The notes below the pieces were generated by a model. That model made no database searches, was not told the origin of the DNA, and worked only from the letters and a program-made list of their open reading frames with translations. Positions 33,600-41,632 of a stretch of DNA of 64,000 nucleotides are shown piece after piece (the stretch's first letter is position 1; every line of letters begins with the position of its first letter). This DNA comes from Clostridia bacterium (GTDB lineage Bacteria > Bacillota > Clostridia > Christensenellales > Aristaeellaceae). The stretch covers positions 24,354-88,353 of the forward strand of contig JAFXVR010000047.1 of the NCBI GenBank assembly GCA_017534885.1, written 5' to 3'. The translations under genes and the position numbers were made by a program.

Positions 33600-34283
33600 T
33601 CATAAGGTCGCGTTTACCATGGCCGCGTACTGCTCCTCGGGAATCATGGGGGAACAGATCTCCTCCAGCAGCGCCGGGTCGATGGCGCCGGCCTCCGCGT
33701 ACTGCCTGCCGGCGCGGCGCACCAGCTCCAGCCGCGGCGCGGTCACGGGAGCCGCCTCCGGTGCGTTGAACATGGGGCTCTCCGGCACGGTGAGAATGGC
33801 ATCGTTCCCCGGGAAGCAGAGCCTGAACTGCGCCACCGCCGGTTCAAAGTTACTTTGGCTGTTGGGGAAGCCGCAGCCGCAGATCATCATCCAATGCATC
33901 CGGGAAAAGTCCGCCTGACCCACGTGCTCGTACCGGTCGCCGACCTTGCGCATGGCGATCGAGGACAGCGGTATGGTGCGGTCCAGCAGGGCTTTCAGCG
34001 GGGCGGGCATGCCGCAGCAGTACAGCGGAAAACTGAAGATGATCAGGTCGCTTTGCAGCATCTCCTCCAGAATCGCCCGCATGTCGTCCCTCTGGCAGCA
34101 GGTGCCGCCATTGTATTTGCAGGCAAAGCAGCCCCTGCAGTACCCGATGTTTTTGTCTGTCACATGGAGGATGTGCGCCTCCTGAGCCGACGCCTCCCGC
34201 ATTCCGTCCAGGAAAGCCCGGGTCAGGTGCAGGGTGTCGCTTTTGTCCCCCTTGGGGCTTCCGTTCAGCACCATGATCTTCAT
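33600..34283 (-). CDS. NADPH-dependent FMN reductase / iron-sulfur flavoprotein-like
   Basis: 227 residues, flavodoxin-like fold. Seen: FMN phosphate loop LNGSPKGDKSDT (6-17) and a cysteine cluster near 49-63 (Cys49, 52, 55, 62, 63 in YCRGCFAC and TCCQ) matching the C-x2-C-x2-C-x4-7-C of Fe-S flavoproteins, which carry a 4Fe-4S cluster and FMN. Such proteins shuttle electrons in anaerobes, often against oxygen or peroxide stress. The ATG overlaps the stop of the PAP2-like gene (ATGA). It sits two genes downstream of the HTH-desulfoferrodoxin regulator, which makes a joint redox role attractive (inference). Confidence 0.88.
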   Translation of the reverse strand: MKIMVLNGSPKGDKSDTLHLTRAFLDGMREASAQEAHILHVTDKNIGYCRGCFACKYNGGTCCQRDDMRAILEEMLQSDLIIFSFPLYCCGMPAPLKALLDRTIPLSSIAMRKVGDRYEHVGQADFSRMHWMMICGCGFPNSQSNFEPAVAQFRLCFPGNDAILTVPESPMFNAPEAAPVTAPRLELVRRAGRQYAEAGAIDPALLEEICSPMIPEEQYAAMVNATL

Positions 34284-34954
34284 TGCTTTTTCTCCTTTTT
34301 GAGCCCGTCGGCCCAGAGTACCGAGGCCCGGTACAGGCTGTACAGCCCCGCGCTCAGCAGGATGGCGCCGATGATGTCCGTCAGCCAGTGCACCCCGGCC
34401 ACCAGCCTGCCCAATACCATGAAGGCCGAAAACAGCAGGGCAAAGGCAGCCGCCGCCCGCCTGGGAGAGGGTTTGGCTGTCCGCCGGTTCACCTGGAAGG
34501 TCAGCGTCGGCATGACGCTCAGCACCAGCAGAGTAGTTGAGGAGGGATAGGAGGCCTCCATCGCGCCGTCGATGAGGATGGGCCTGTAGTTGATGGGGAT
34601 CATCTCGAAGATCAGGTAACCTATGATGACCAGGATGTAGTAGCCGCCCAGCAGCAGGATGTCCGCGTCCACCTTCAGCAGGTTCCGCCTGCGGATCAGC
34701 TGGACGAGCCCCAGCGCCGCGAAGCACAGGCAGATGGCGATGGGCACCAGCCCCAGCCAGTCCGTGACGGTGTATATCCACAGGTGGACGCCTGTCAGCC
34801 GGTGAAACCACTGGTTGACCGTAGCCAGGCCGATGTCCGTGCCGTTGACGCCCACCGGCTGCACATCCACCGTCCGGATGAGCAGCGTCCACAGGGCGAA
34901 GGCGAGCACCAGCGCCGCGCCGATGGCGGCTGTTCTTTTTGCGTTCTGTTTCAT
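34280..34954 (-). CDS. PAP2-like membrane protein with altered active site
   Basis: 224 residues with six hydrophobic segments and the PAP2 layout. The third motif is kept (Arg183, His189, Asp193), but two others are changed: the Lys of K-x6-RP is Glu117 (RP at 124-125 kept) and PSGH reads PSST (137-140), losing the catalytic-site His. It may therefore be a weak or non-catalytic phosphatase-fold protein, or act on a different ligand. It overlaps both neighbours by ATGA junctions, so it is made together with the HTH-desulfoferrodoxin regulator and the flavoprotein. Confidence 0.78.
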   Translation of the reverse strand: MKQNAKRTAAIGAALVLAFALWTLLIRTVDVQPVGVNGTDIGLATVNQWFHRLTGVHLWIYTVTDWLGLVPIAICLCFAALGLVQLIRRRNLLKVDADILLLGGYYILVIIGYLIFEMIPINYRPILIDGAMEASYPSSTTLLVLSVMPTLTFQVNRRTAKPSPRRAAAAFALLFSAFMVLGRLVAGVHWLTDIIGAILLSAGLYSLYRASVLWADGLKKEKKQ

Positions 34955-35601
34955 GTTGGATTCCTCTGTTCCGGCCGGTTCGCCCGGCCTGGTTGATTGG
35001 TTTGTCTTATGGCTCTGTCAATCCGCTGTCTGAACAGGCCGTGCCGGTTGCAGTACAGGTACAGCCAGCCGCTTCCGCGCCAGAAGAACCGCGCCTCGGC
35101 GTTATCCTCCGGGTAGAAGGTCTTCATATCACAGCGATCCGCGGTCATGAAGGCCGCAAAGGACAGATAATGTTCCTTGCTCATGGGATGGTCCGCGCAG
35201 ACGAAAAGCTCATCCTCCACCCACTCCGCCTTAACCGTGTGCGCCCCGTCCGCCTCCTCCGCCTCCAGGGCGGGCAGCTGAATCCCGCAGCAGGAAATCA
35301 GCGCTTCCCCCCTGGTCAGCATCACGTTGCCGCAGACCGGGCAGACGTAAAAGCGGCTTTTCAGCATGTTGGAAGCGCGGTTGGTGTTGACGATAGCCTG
35401 CCCGCAGAGCAGCTCCGCCACAGAGACGCGCAGGGCTCTGCCCAGGGGCTCCAGCAGGGATACGTCCGGAAAGCCGCGCCCGTTCTCCCATTTCGATACG
35501 GCCTTGTCGCTGACACAGAGCACCGCGGCCAGCTCCGCCTGGGTCATGCCATACTTTTCGCGCAGCGCCCTGATGGCCGCGCCGGTGACATAGTGATCCA
35601 T
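34951..35601 (-). CDS. HTH (XRE) regulator fused to a desulfoferrodoxin-type domain
   Basis: 216 residues. Residues 5-62 are a Cro/C1-type HTH (YGMTQAELAAVLCVSDKAVSKWENG). The rest matches two-iron desulfoferrodoxin: center I cysteines 87, 90, 104, 105 (CPVC, then CCG), and center II ligands His121, His138 (DHPM), His144, Cys184 and His187 (CNRHGLF) with spacings close to known superoxide reductases. The catalytic Lys that precedes the first His is Ala120 here, so sensing rather than turnover of superoxide is plausible (inference). Start ATG with AAAGGAG. ATGA overlap into the PAP2-like gene and a nearby Fe-S flavoprotein support a redox-sensing unit. Confidence 0.87.
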   Translation of the reverse strand: MDHYVTGAAIRALREKYGMTQAELAAVLCVSDKAVSKWENGRGFPDVSLLEPLGRALRVSVAELLCGQAIVNTNRASNMLKSRFYVCPVCGNVMLTRGEALISCCGIQLPALEAEEADGAHTVKAEWVEDELFVCADHPMSKEHYLSFAAFMTADRCDMKTFYPEDNAEARFFWRGSGWLYLYCNRHGLFRQRIDRAIRQTNQPGRANRPEQRNPT

Positions 35602-35654
35602 TTGGCCTCACTCCTTTCCGGCACAGCGTAACAGACAGCCCGTCTCCGCGCAAC

Positions 35655-36182
35655 CTACGCTCCGTAGAGTGCCTTGCCCGGCCCAGCGAAAAGCGCGTCA
35701 GCGATCACGGCCGCACACGCCTCAGGCGATGCCGCGAAGGTGTTGACGGTCAGGTCGTAGCCCTCCTGGGGATACAGGTACTTTTCCGACGCCTCCGCCG
35801 AGCCCGGGCACCGGTTCCCGCGTTCAGCCTCCCGCCGCAGCAGCTCCTCATGCGGGCAGGTCACCCGAACCAGGTACAGCGCATACGCACCGAGCATCTC
35901 CCGGAGCTGGTCGAAGATCCGCCGGCTGGTGATCACATGGTCGATGATGACCCCCGGAGCCGTCCGCATCTCATCGATGGCCTTCGCGCACATGTCCCCG
36001 GAGATCTCAAACACATCGTCCTCATAGATCGTCTCGTCCTCCGCGATCTTCATGAAGTCGTCGATGGACACGATCCCGTACATTTCGTTCCGCTTCTCCC
36101 TGATGAGCGCCTGCAGGGCCTTTGCCAGCGTTGATTTTCCGCTGCTGGAGGGCCCGTTGAGCAGGATGATCCGTCCGGGCAT
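35655..36182 (-). CDS. Chloramphenicol phosphotransferase-like P-loop kinase
   Basis: 175 residues. Seen: Walker A GPSSSGKST (10-18), an early IDDFM acidic segment, DHVITSRR in the middle and VRVTCPHEELLRREAERG, the signature of the CPT family. CPT of Streptomyces phosphorylates chloramphenicol; most homologues have unknown small-molecule substrates. Start ATG 36182 follows GGGGAGG. It is 53 nt ahead of the HTH-desulfoferrodoxin gene in the same run. Confidence 0.85.
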   Translation of the reverse strand: MPGRIILLNGPSSSGKSTLAKALQALIREKRNEMYGIVSIDDFMKIAEDETIYEDDVFEISGDMCAKAIDEMRTAPGVIIDHVITSRRIFDQLREMLGAYALYLVRVTCPHEELLRREAERGNRCPGSAEASEKYLYPQEGYDLTVNTFAASPEACAAVIADALFAGPGKALYGA

Positions 36183-36199
36183 ACGCCGCCCCTCCCCTG

Positions 36200-36535
36200 T
36201 CAGCCTTTCAGTCTGCGCCGCGCGTCCTCATTGTTGCTGAGGATCATGTTCAGCTTGTCACAGCCATCCATCTCCGGACAGTCGCCGCAGGTCTCGCAGC
36301 CCTTCTCCCGGGCGCACTGCCTGATGGGGCACAGGGCTTCGCAGTAGGGCGTCTTGGGTCCTTCGATCCGGCAGCCCGTGCAGTTGATCATCTCCGGGGT
36401 GATTTCCACCTGGTTCAGCTCCGACCACTCCTCCGCGACCTTCCGGCGGAGCGCATCATCGTCGCGGACAGTGGCCAGCCGGGCTTCACAGGCCTCGCAG
36501 TCCAGCCCACAGCAGGCAATGTAATTCTTCATCAT
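36200..36535 (-). CDS. DUF3795 family protein, cysteine-rich
   Basis: 111 residues with ten-plus cysteines in metal-binding patterns: ACCGLDCEACEA at the start, INCTGCRIEG, then EALCPIRQCAREKGCETCGDCPEM. This is the DUF3795 pattern, probably binding a zinc or Fe-S centre; function unknown. Two adjacent ATGs (36535, 36532) follow GGAGG. Between the sugar kinase (30 nt) and the CPT-like gene (17 nt). Confidence 0.82.
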   Translation of the reverse strand: MMKNYIACCGLDCEACEARLATVRDDDALRRKVAEEWSELNQVEITPEMINCTGCRIEGPKTPYCEALCPIRQCAREKGCETCGDCPEMDGCDKLNMILSNNEDARRRLKG

Positions 36536-36565
36536 GTATGCCTCCAAATCAATCGTTGTACGCAG

Positions 36566-37471
36566 TCAGCCTTGTTCGAGCAGCGCCTGTACCTCATCCA
36601 GTTTCGGCGGATGCTTCGGCAGGGGGAAGCGTGAGATGGCGATGGCGGAGCAGGCGCTGGCAAAGCGCACCAGCTCAGCGTCGTCCAGCCCGCGCAGCAG
36701 GCCGTACACACAGCCGGCCTTGAAGGTATCCCCCGCGCCGAGGGTGCTCTTCACCTCCACGCTGAAGGGCTTCATCCGGTGAAGCGCCCCGCCCTTCCGG
36801 CCGTAGAGCATCTCGCCCCCGCCCTGGGTGAGGATGGTCAGCCCCTCCGACGCCTCCTGCATCAGCCCCATGATTTCCTCGGGAGAGCGCCCGGCGTAAT
36901 GCTCGGCGGTGCACTCCCGGGAGACCACGTTGACGGCCGCGTGCTTGTGCAGCGGGGAATCGTGGGGACAGTCGATGGTGACATAGGGGATGCCATGGCG
37001 GCGGCAGATGTCCGCTGCCAGCAGGGATTCCTCCCGGAAGTAGGGATCGACAGCCGCCGCCCGGCATCCGGCGATGTCCTCCTCCCGCGGAACGCTCCAC
37101 CACCGCCTGCCCGTGGAAAACAGCGTCTGGAAGCGACCCATGGGCGAGCGCACCAGCCCGGCGATCACCACATAGTCCATCACACCGGGGTCATCCTCCA
37201 TGAAATGCAGGGGCGAGAGATCCACTGTCTTGTCCGCGTAGAAGGCCCTGAGCATCGGCGCGACTTCCGTGCCGATCCAGGTACCGTCCATCCGCACGGA
37301 AACGCCCAATGAGGCCAGCACTGTCGCCGCCGTGCCCGTCTCACCGCCCGGGAGGAAGTACTGCTCGCTGATCTCCGAGTATTCGTCCGGCCGGAGAAAG
37401 CCGTCTTTCAGCAGAAAAGAATGGGTGCCCAGCACCTGGCCGTACAGGTAGGCTTCCGCCTGCTTTTTCAT
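36566..37471 (-). CDS. PfkB-family carbohydrate kinase
   Basis: 301 residues. Seen: LPGGETGTAATVLASLG near 43-59 (substrate-side motif) and TLGAGDTFKAG near 250-260 with the catalytic Asp. Ribokinase-like kinases phosphorylate sugars or nucleosides; substrate not predictable, and the N-terminal GG motif is slightly degenerate. Start set at ATG 37471, 6 nt after GGAGG; the ATG at 37477 overlaps the upstream stop but is too close to the ribosome site. Confidence 0.85.
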   Translation of the reverse strand: MKKQAEAYLYGQVLGTHSFLLKDGFLRPDEYSEISEQYFLPGGETGTAATVLASLGVSVRMDGTWIGTEVAPMLRAFYADKTVDLSPLHFMEDDPGVMDYVVIAGLVRSPMGRFQTLFSTGRRWWSVPREEDIAGCRAAAVDPYFREESLLAADICRRHGIPYVTIDCPHDSPLHKHAAVNVVSRECTAEHYAGRSPEEIMGLMQEASEGLTILTQGGGEMLYGRKGGALHRMKPFSVEVKSTLGAGDTFKAGCVYGLLRGLDDAELVRFASACSAIAISRFPLPKHPPKLDEVQALLEQG

Positions 37472-37473
37472 CT

Positions 37474-38016
37474 TCATCCTCCGTTCCTTTTCATGCTGTC
37501 CCACGCCTCCCGCGCCAGGGCGAAGACGCAGGTGACGCCGTTGATTTCGTCCGGGTATTCCTTTACAAGGCGCATACCGATGGCCTCCGCCGTCCTCCGG
37601 GAGGGCAGGTTGGTGTATTTGCAGTAAGCGTACACCGCCGGGAAGTCCGTGTGTTCAAAGGCCCAGTCCCGCACCGCCGCGGCGCCTTCCTTCGCGTAGC
37701 CCAGCCGCTGGCAGTCCCTGCGGATGTGGTAGCCGATTTCCGGCAGCGTCTCCCCGTCGATGCGCTGCAGGGTCAGGCCGCAGTCGCCAATCACTCCGCC
37801 ATCCTTCAGGCATACAGCCCACAGGCCGAAGCCCAGCTCCCGGTACCGCTCCCTGTTCCTTTGAATCCACTCCCGGACGCGCTTCTCATCAAAGGCGGAA
37901 GGATAGTGCCGCATGATCGTTTCATCCCCCAGCACGGCATGCAGGGCAGCGCAATCCGCCTCCTCCATCTCCCGGAGGAGAAGCCGCTGTGTTTCCAGCG
38001 CGAACCGCATCTTCAT
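37474..38016 (-). CDS. GNAT-family N-acetyltransferase, RimJ/RimL type
   Basis: 180 residues. Seen: ETQRLLLREMEEAD at the start, IGYHIRRDCQRLGYAKEGAAA with the CoA loop, and NLPSRRTAEAIGM, all hallmarks of the RimJ/RimL branch that acetylates protein N-termini or small amines. Overlaps the tetR stop by ATGA and is followed immediately by the PfkB gene. Confidence 0.85.
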   Translation of the reverse strand: MKMRFALETQRLLLREMEEADCAALHAVLGDETIMRHYPSAFDEKRVREWIQRNRERYRELGFGLWAVCLKDGGVIGDCGLTLQRIDGETLPEIGYHIRRDCQRLGYAKEGAAAVRDWAFEHTDFPAVYAYCKYTNLPSRRTAEAIGMRLVKEYPDEINGVTCVFALAREAWDSMKRNGG

Positions 38017-38642
38017 ACACCCTCCGCCACCAGTTTTCTAAAGATGGCGTCCCTGTCGAAACGTCCCTCCGGCAGCCCCGGAATCTCCTTGTAGGCCTTG
38101 CACACGGAAAGGCTGATCTCGGTGAACACAGCGCTCATCTCCTCGTCCGTGTAAGGGCAGCCGTCCGTGACAATCAGCGTGGCAAAGCTGAAGGCCACCA
38201 GCCACAGGTCGCGGAAGTACCGGTCCGCCGTCTCGCTGTCCATGTGGTAGATCCGCATGATGGACTCCCGGGCCAGCTCCTGGGAGAAGCGCAGGGCTTC
38301 CATGGCCCCGCCGCCGCCCGCCTCCGGCCTGGTCAGAAAGAGCAGCTTATACAGCTCCGGCTCCTCCTTGGCGAAGCAGAGGTACTGCTGCCCGACGCCC
38401 AGAAAAGGAATCGGCCCGGACAGCCCGCGCTGGATGTACGCCCGGTAGACCTCCCGGGCTCGCAGGCTCACCTCCGCCTTCAGCTCTTCCATGGTGCTGA
38501 ACCAGGTGAAGATCGGCCCGACGGACACCCGGAGCGCCCGGGCCACCTCCCGCGCCGTCACAGCCTCGATTCCCTTTTCCCGGGCGACGTCCAGCGCCGC
38601 GCTGACAATGGTCTCCTTCCGGAACTTGGCCTTGGGGGGCAT
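38013..38642 (-). CDS. TetR-family transcriptional regulator
   Basis: 209 residues. N-terminal HTH (about 8-55, with VTAREVARALRVSVGPIFTWFSTMEEL) and a C-terminal helical ligand domain that is Leu/Phe-rich and contains a GGGG insert near 108. It heads the 13-gene minus-strand run. Its own promoter is a perfect sigma-A consensus followed directly by three phased AAC-N4-GTT boxes, so autoregulation and control of the run are likely (inference). AAAGGAGG ribosome site. Ligand unknown. Confidence 0.88.
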   Translation of the reverse strand: MPPKAKFRKETIVSAALDVAREKGIEAVTAREVARALRVSVGPIFTWFSTMEELKAEVSLRAREVYRAYIQRGLSGPIPFLGVGQQYLCFAKEEPELYKLLFLTRPEAGGGGAMEALRFSQELARESIMRIYHMDSETADRYFRDLWLVAFSFATLIVTDGCPYTDEEMSAVFTEISLSVCKAYKEIPGLPEGRFDRDAIFRKLVAEGV

Positions 38643-38660
38643 GGCGCGCCTCCTTTCAAA

Positions 38661-38727
38661 AACAGGTGTTCTCTAACGTCTGTTATAGAACGTCTGTTAT
38701 TATACATCTCATCCTCTTCTGTGTCAA
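38661..38727 (-). promoter_or_regulatory. tetR promoter with three phased operator boxes
   Basis: Minus strand TTGACA (38722-38727), exact 17-bp spacer, TATAAT (38699-38704). Immediately downstream three AAC-N4-GTT inverted units start at 38661, 38675 and 38689, a strict 14-bp period; the last two are identical (AACGTCTGTT). The intervening bases also read GTT-N4-AAC. Confidence 0.8.
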
Positions 38728-38794
38728 GCCCCGCCGCACTTTCTCACCCACTTTGCGCATGCATGCGATTTGTCGCAGCAGGCTGAATCCTCCC

Positions 38795-38823
38795 TTGCCA
38801 AACGGCTGAAAAGGCGGTATAAT
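38795..38823 (+). promoter_or_regulatory. Sigma-A promoter of the priA cluster
   Basis: TTGCCA (38795-38800), exact 17-bp spacer, TATAAT (38818-38823), 55 nt before the priA start. It diverges from the tetR promoter 67 bp away. Confidence 0.78.
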
Positions 38824-38878
38824 CATTTTGGTCATTTATGACCATCTGTGACGGAGCTTGATGCCGGGAGGTGAGGGC

Positions 38879-41104
38879 GTGCTGGCAGAGGTGATTGTGG
38901 ACATCGTGCACGAGAACGTGGTGCACACCTTCACCTACCGGGTGCCCGAGGGCATGGCGCTGCAGCCCGGCCAGCGGGTGTCCGTTCCCTTCGGCTCGCT
39001 GAAAAAGGAAGGCGTGGTGCTCTCCCTGAAGGAGACCTGCGACCTGCCCCCGGAAAAGCTCCGCGACGTGCTCTGCCCCCTGGAGGATTATCCGGCCATC
39101 CTGCCGCCCCTCATCAGTCTGGCGCGGTACATGGCCGACCGGGCTCCCTGTCCTCTGGCGGAAACGTTGCGGCTGATGCTGCCCGCGGAGATGCGCGGCG
39201 GCCGGGTGCAGGTGAAAGAACAGCCCGTCGTCCGGCTGACCGGCGCGCTGAAGCCTGAGCAGCTGGAGGCCCAGGGCCGTTCGCAGAAGCGCAGGCTGCT
39301 GCTGGATCTCCTCAGCGACGGCGCCGAGCATCCCGTGGGCGAGATGCGCCTGCTGGTGCGCGACCCACTGCCCGCCCTGCGCCAGCTGGAGGAGCAGGGA
39401 CTGGTGGCCTTCTCCCAGCGGGAAGTGCTGCGCAGCCCCGGCGGCCCGGTATCCCCCCTCCCCGACCCGCAGCTCACGCCCTCCCAGGAGGAGGCGCTGT
39501 CCCTGCTGCGGCCGGCTGTCGACAAGGGCGAGGGCAGCTTCCTGCTCTTCGGAGTGACCGGTTCGGGCAAGACCGAGGTCTTCATCCGGCTGGTGCGCCG
39601 GGTGCTGGAGATGGGCAAAACCGCCCTGATTCTGGTGCCGGAAATCGCCCTGACGCCGCAGATGGTCTCCTGGTTCCGCGCGCGCTTCGGTGAGGTGGCG
39701 GCTGTGCTGCACTCCCGGCTTTCCGCGGGCGAGCGCTTCGACGAGTGGCGGCGGCTGCGGCGCGGGGACGCCCGGGTGGCCATCGGCGCGCGCTCGGCGG
39801 TCTTCGCGCCGGTGGAAAACCTGGGGCTGATCGTGGTGGACGAGGAGCACGAGAGCACCTATCAAAGCGACCATCACCCGCGCTATGATACCCGGGAGGT
39901 GGCGGAATGGCGGTGCCGGGAGGAGGGCGCGGTGCTGCTGCTGTCCAGCGCGACACCCAGCATTCTCTCCTTTGCCCGGACCCGGCGAGGCGACCTGCGG
40001 CTTATCGAAATGCCCAGCCGGGTGATGAACCGCCCCCTGCCCGAGGTTAGCGTGGTGGACATGCGCCAGGAGCTGCGGGAGGGCAACCGCTCCATCTTCT
40101 CCATCCAATTGCAGAAGGCGCTGCAGGACTGTGTGGCCCGCGGCGAGCAGGCCATGCTGCTGATGAATCACCGGGGCTATTCCAGCTTCGTGTCCTGCCG
40201 GGGCTGCGGCCAGGCCATCAAGTGCCCCAACTGCGATGTGGCCATGACCTACCACCTCTCTGGCGGCGACGGTCAGCTCCACTGCCATTACTGCGGCTAT
40301 ACCGCCCCCGTGCCCACGGTCTGTCCTTCCTGCGAGAGCCGCTATATCCGCTATTTCGGCTCGGGCACCCAGAAGGTGGAGGAGGAGCTGCGCAAGCTCT
40401 TTCCCGGCACGGGCATCGTGCGCATGGATGTGGACACCACCTCCGGCAAGGACGGTCACGCCAAACTGCTGGACGAATTCCGCTCCGGCCGGGCTCGGCT
40501 GCTGGTGGGCACCCAGATGATCGCCAAGGGTCACGACTTCCCCTCGGTGACACTGGTGGGCATCGTGGCGGCTGATCTGACCCTCAACCTGCCGGACTAC
40601 CGCTGCCGGGAGCGCACCTTCCAGCTGCTGACCCAGGCAGCGGGCCGGGCCGGGCGCGGGGAAAAGCCGGGCCAGGTCATCATCCAGACCTACAAGCCGG
40701 AGGACCTGACCATCCAGGCCGCCGCCAGCCAGGACTACCGCGCCTTCTTCGAGATGGAATTCGACCGGCGGCGGGCGGGGCTCTATCCCCCCTTCACCGC
40801 GGTGGCGCGGCTGCTCACCGAGGCGAACAGCCCGGAGGCGGCGGCGGCTCGCTCAGGCGCTCTGTACAACCGTTGCCTGGAGCTGCTGGAAACGCATCCC
40901 GCCTGGAAGCGCCGCGTGCCGCTGATGGCCCCCGGCAAGCCCTCTGTCAGCCTGCTGCGGGGAAGATACAGGCATCAGGTGCTGTTCAAGATTCTGGTGC
41001 ATCCCGAGGCGGAAGCCTTCGCCGCCGCCTTAGCCGATCTGGCCCGGGAGGAGGACAGCGGCACCACCACCGTGTTTGAGTACAATCCAACCAGTCTCAT
41101 GTAA
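38879..41104 (+). CDS. priA: Primosomal protein N', replication-restart helicase
   Basis: 741 residues. Seen: N-terminal 3'-DNA-end-binding domain (HTFTYRVPEG), Walker A GVTGSGKTE (near 224-232), DEEH (helicase motif II near 321-324), the zinc-binding cysteines CRGCGQAIKCPNCD, CHYCG and CPSC (near 440-490), and the C-terminal helicase motifs GTQMIAKGHDF and QAAGRAGRG. PriA reloads the replisome at stalled forks. Start is GTG 38879 with GGGAGGTG 5-6 nt upstream; ATGs at 38858 and 38861 lack one. First gene of a long operon. Confidence 0.97.
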   Translation: MLAEVIVDIVHENVVHTFTYRVPEGMALQPGQRVSVPFGSLKKEGVVLSLKETCDLPPEKLRDVLCPLEDYPAILPPLISLARYMADRAPCPLAETLRLMLPAEMRGGRVQVKEQPVVRLTGALKPEQLEAQGRSQKRRLLLDLLSDGAEHPVGEMRLLVRDPLPALRQLEEQGLVAFSQREVLRSPGGPVSPLPDPQLTPSQEEALSLLRPAVDKGEGSFLLFGVTGSGKTEVFIRLVRRVLEMGKTALILVPEIALTPQMVSWFRARFGEVAAVLHSRLSAGERFDEWRRLRRGDARVAIGARSAVFAPVENLGLIVVDEEHESTYQSDHHPRYDTREVAEWRCREEGAVLLLSSATPSILSFARTRRGDLRLIEMPSRVMNRPLPEVSVVDMRQELREGNRSIFSIQLQKALQDCVARGEQAMLLMNHRGYSSFVSCRGCGQAIKCPNCDVAMTYHLSGGDGQLHCHYCGYTAPVPTVCPSCESRYIRYFGSGTQKVEEELRKLFPGTGIVRMDVDTTSGKDGHAKLLDEFRSGRARLLVGTQMIAKGHDFPSVTLVGIVAADLTLNLPDYRCRERTFQLLTQAAGRAGRGEKPGQVIIQTYKPEDLTIQAAASQDYRAFFEMEFDRRRAGLYPPFTAVARLLTEANSPEAAAARSGALYNRCLELLETHPAWKRRVPLMAPGKPSVSLLRGRYRHQVLFKILVHPEAEAFAAALADLAREEDSGTTTVFEYNPTSLM

Positions 41105-41137
41105 AGATCTCATGCAAACAGAGTAAGGAGAAGCATC

Positions 41138-41632
41138 ATGGCAATCCGGAACATTGTGGAATTGGGCGATGAAGCCCTGCGCAAGGTATGCAAGCCCCAG
41201 GACAAGTTCGGCATCCGCCTCGCGCTGCTGCTGAAGGACATGGCGGACACCATGTACAAGGCGGAGGGCGTGGGTCTGGCCGCGCCTCAGGTGGGCATCC
41301 TACGGCGGGTGGCCGTGGTGGACATCGGCGAAGGGCTGATTGAGATGGTCAACCCGAAGATTGTCTGGGCCAGCGAGGAGGAGCAGTGCGGCCGGGAGGG
41401 CTGCCTGAGCCTGCCTGGCCGCCAGGGCGTGGTGCGCCGCCCCATGAAGGTGCGGGTGCTGGCCCAGGATCGCCACGGCAATCCCATCGAGATCGAGGGC
41501 GAGGGCTTCCTGGCCCGGGCGCTCTGCCATGAGATCGACCACCTGGACGGTCATTTGTGGATCGACCACGCCGACCGGGAGCTGACCCCGGAGGAAATCG
41601 AGGGACATATCCCGGAGGATGACGCGCAGTGA
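41138..41632 (+). CDS. def: Peptide deformylase
   Basis: 164 residues with all three motifs: GVGLAAPQVG (44-53), EGCLSLP with zinc/iron ligand Cys89, and HEIDHLDG (131-138) with ligands His131, His135 and catalytic Glu132. Removes the formyl group from nascent proteins; paired with fmt, with which it overlaps (GTGA at 41629). AAGGAG ribosome site. Confidence 0.97.
   Translation: MAIRNIVELGDEALRKVCKPQDKFGIRLALLLKDMADTMYKAEGVGLAAPQVGILRRVAVVDIGEGLIEMVNPKIVWASEEEQCGREGCLSLPGRQGVVRRPMKVRVLAQDRHGNPIEIEGEGFLARALCHEIDHLDGHLWIDHADRELTPEEIEGHIPEDDAQ

Noticed and set aside
33600..34892. 430-residue version of the flavoprotein
   Set aside because: Its first 200 residues are out of frame with the PAP2-like gene they overlap; the real start is ATG 34283 with AAGGAG.
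38744..40534. 596-codon open frame on the minus strand
   Set aside because: Antisense shadow of priA, which has complete helicase and zinc motifs; no motif in the antisense product.
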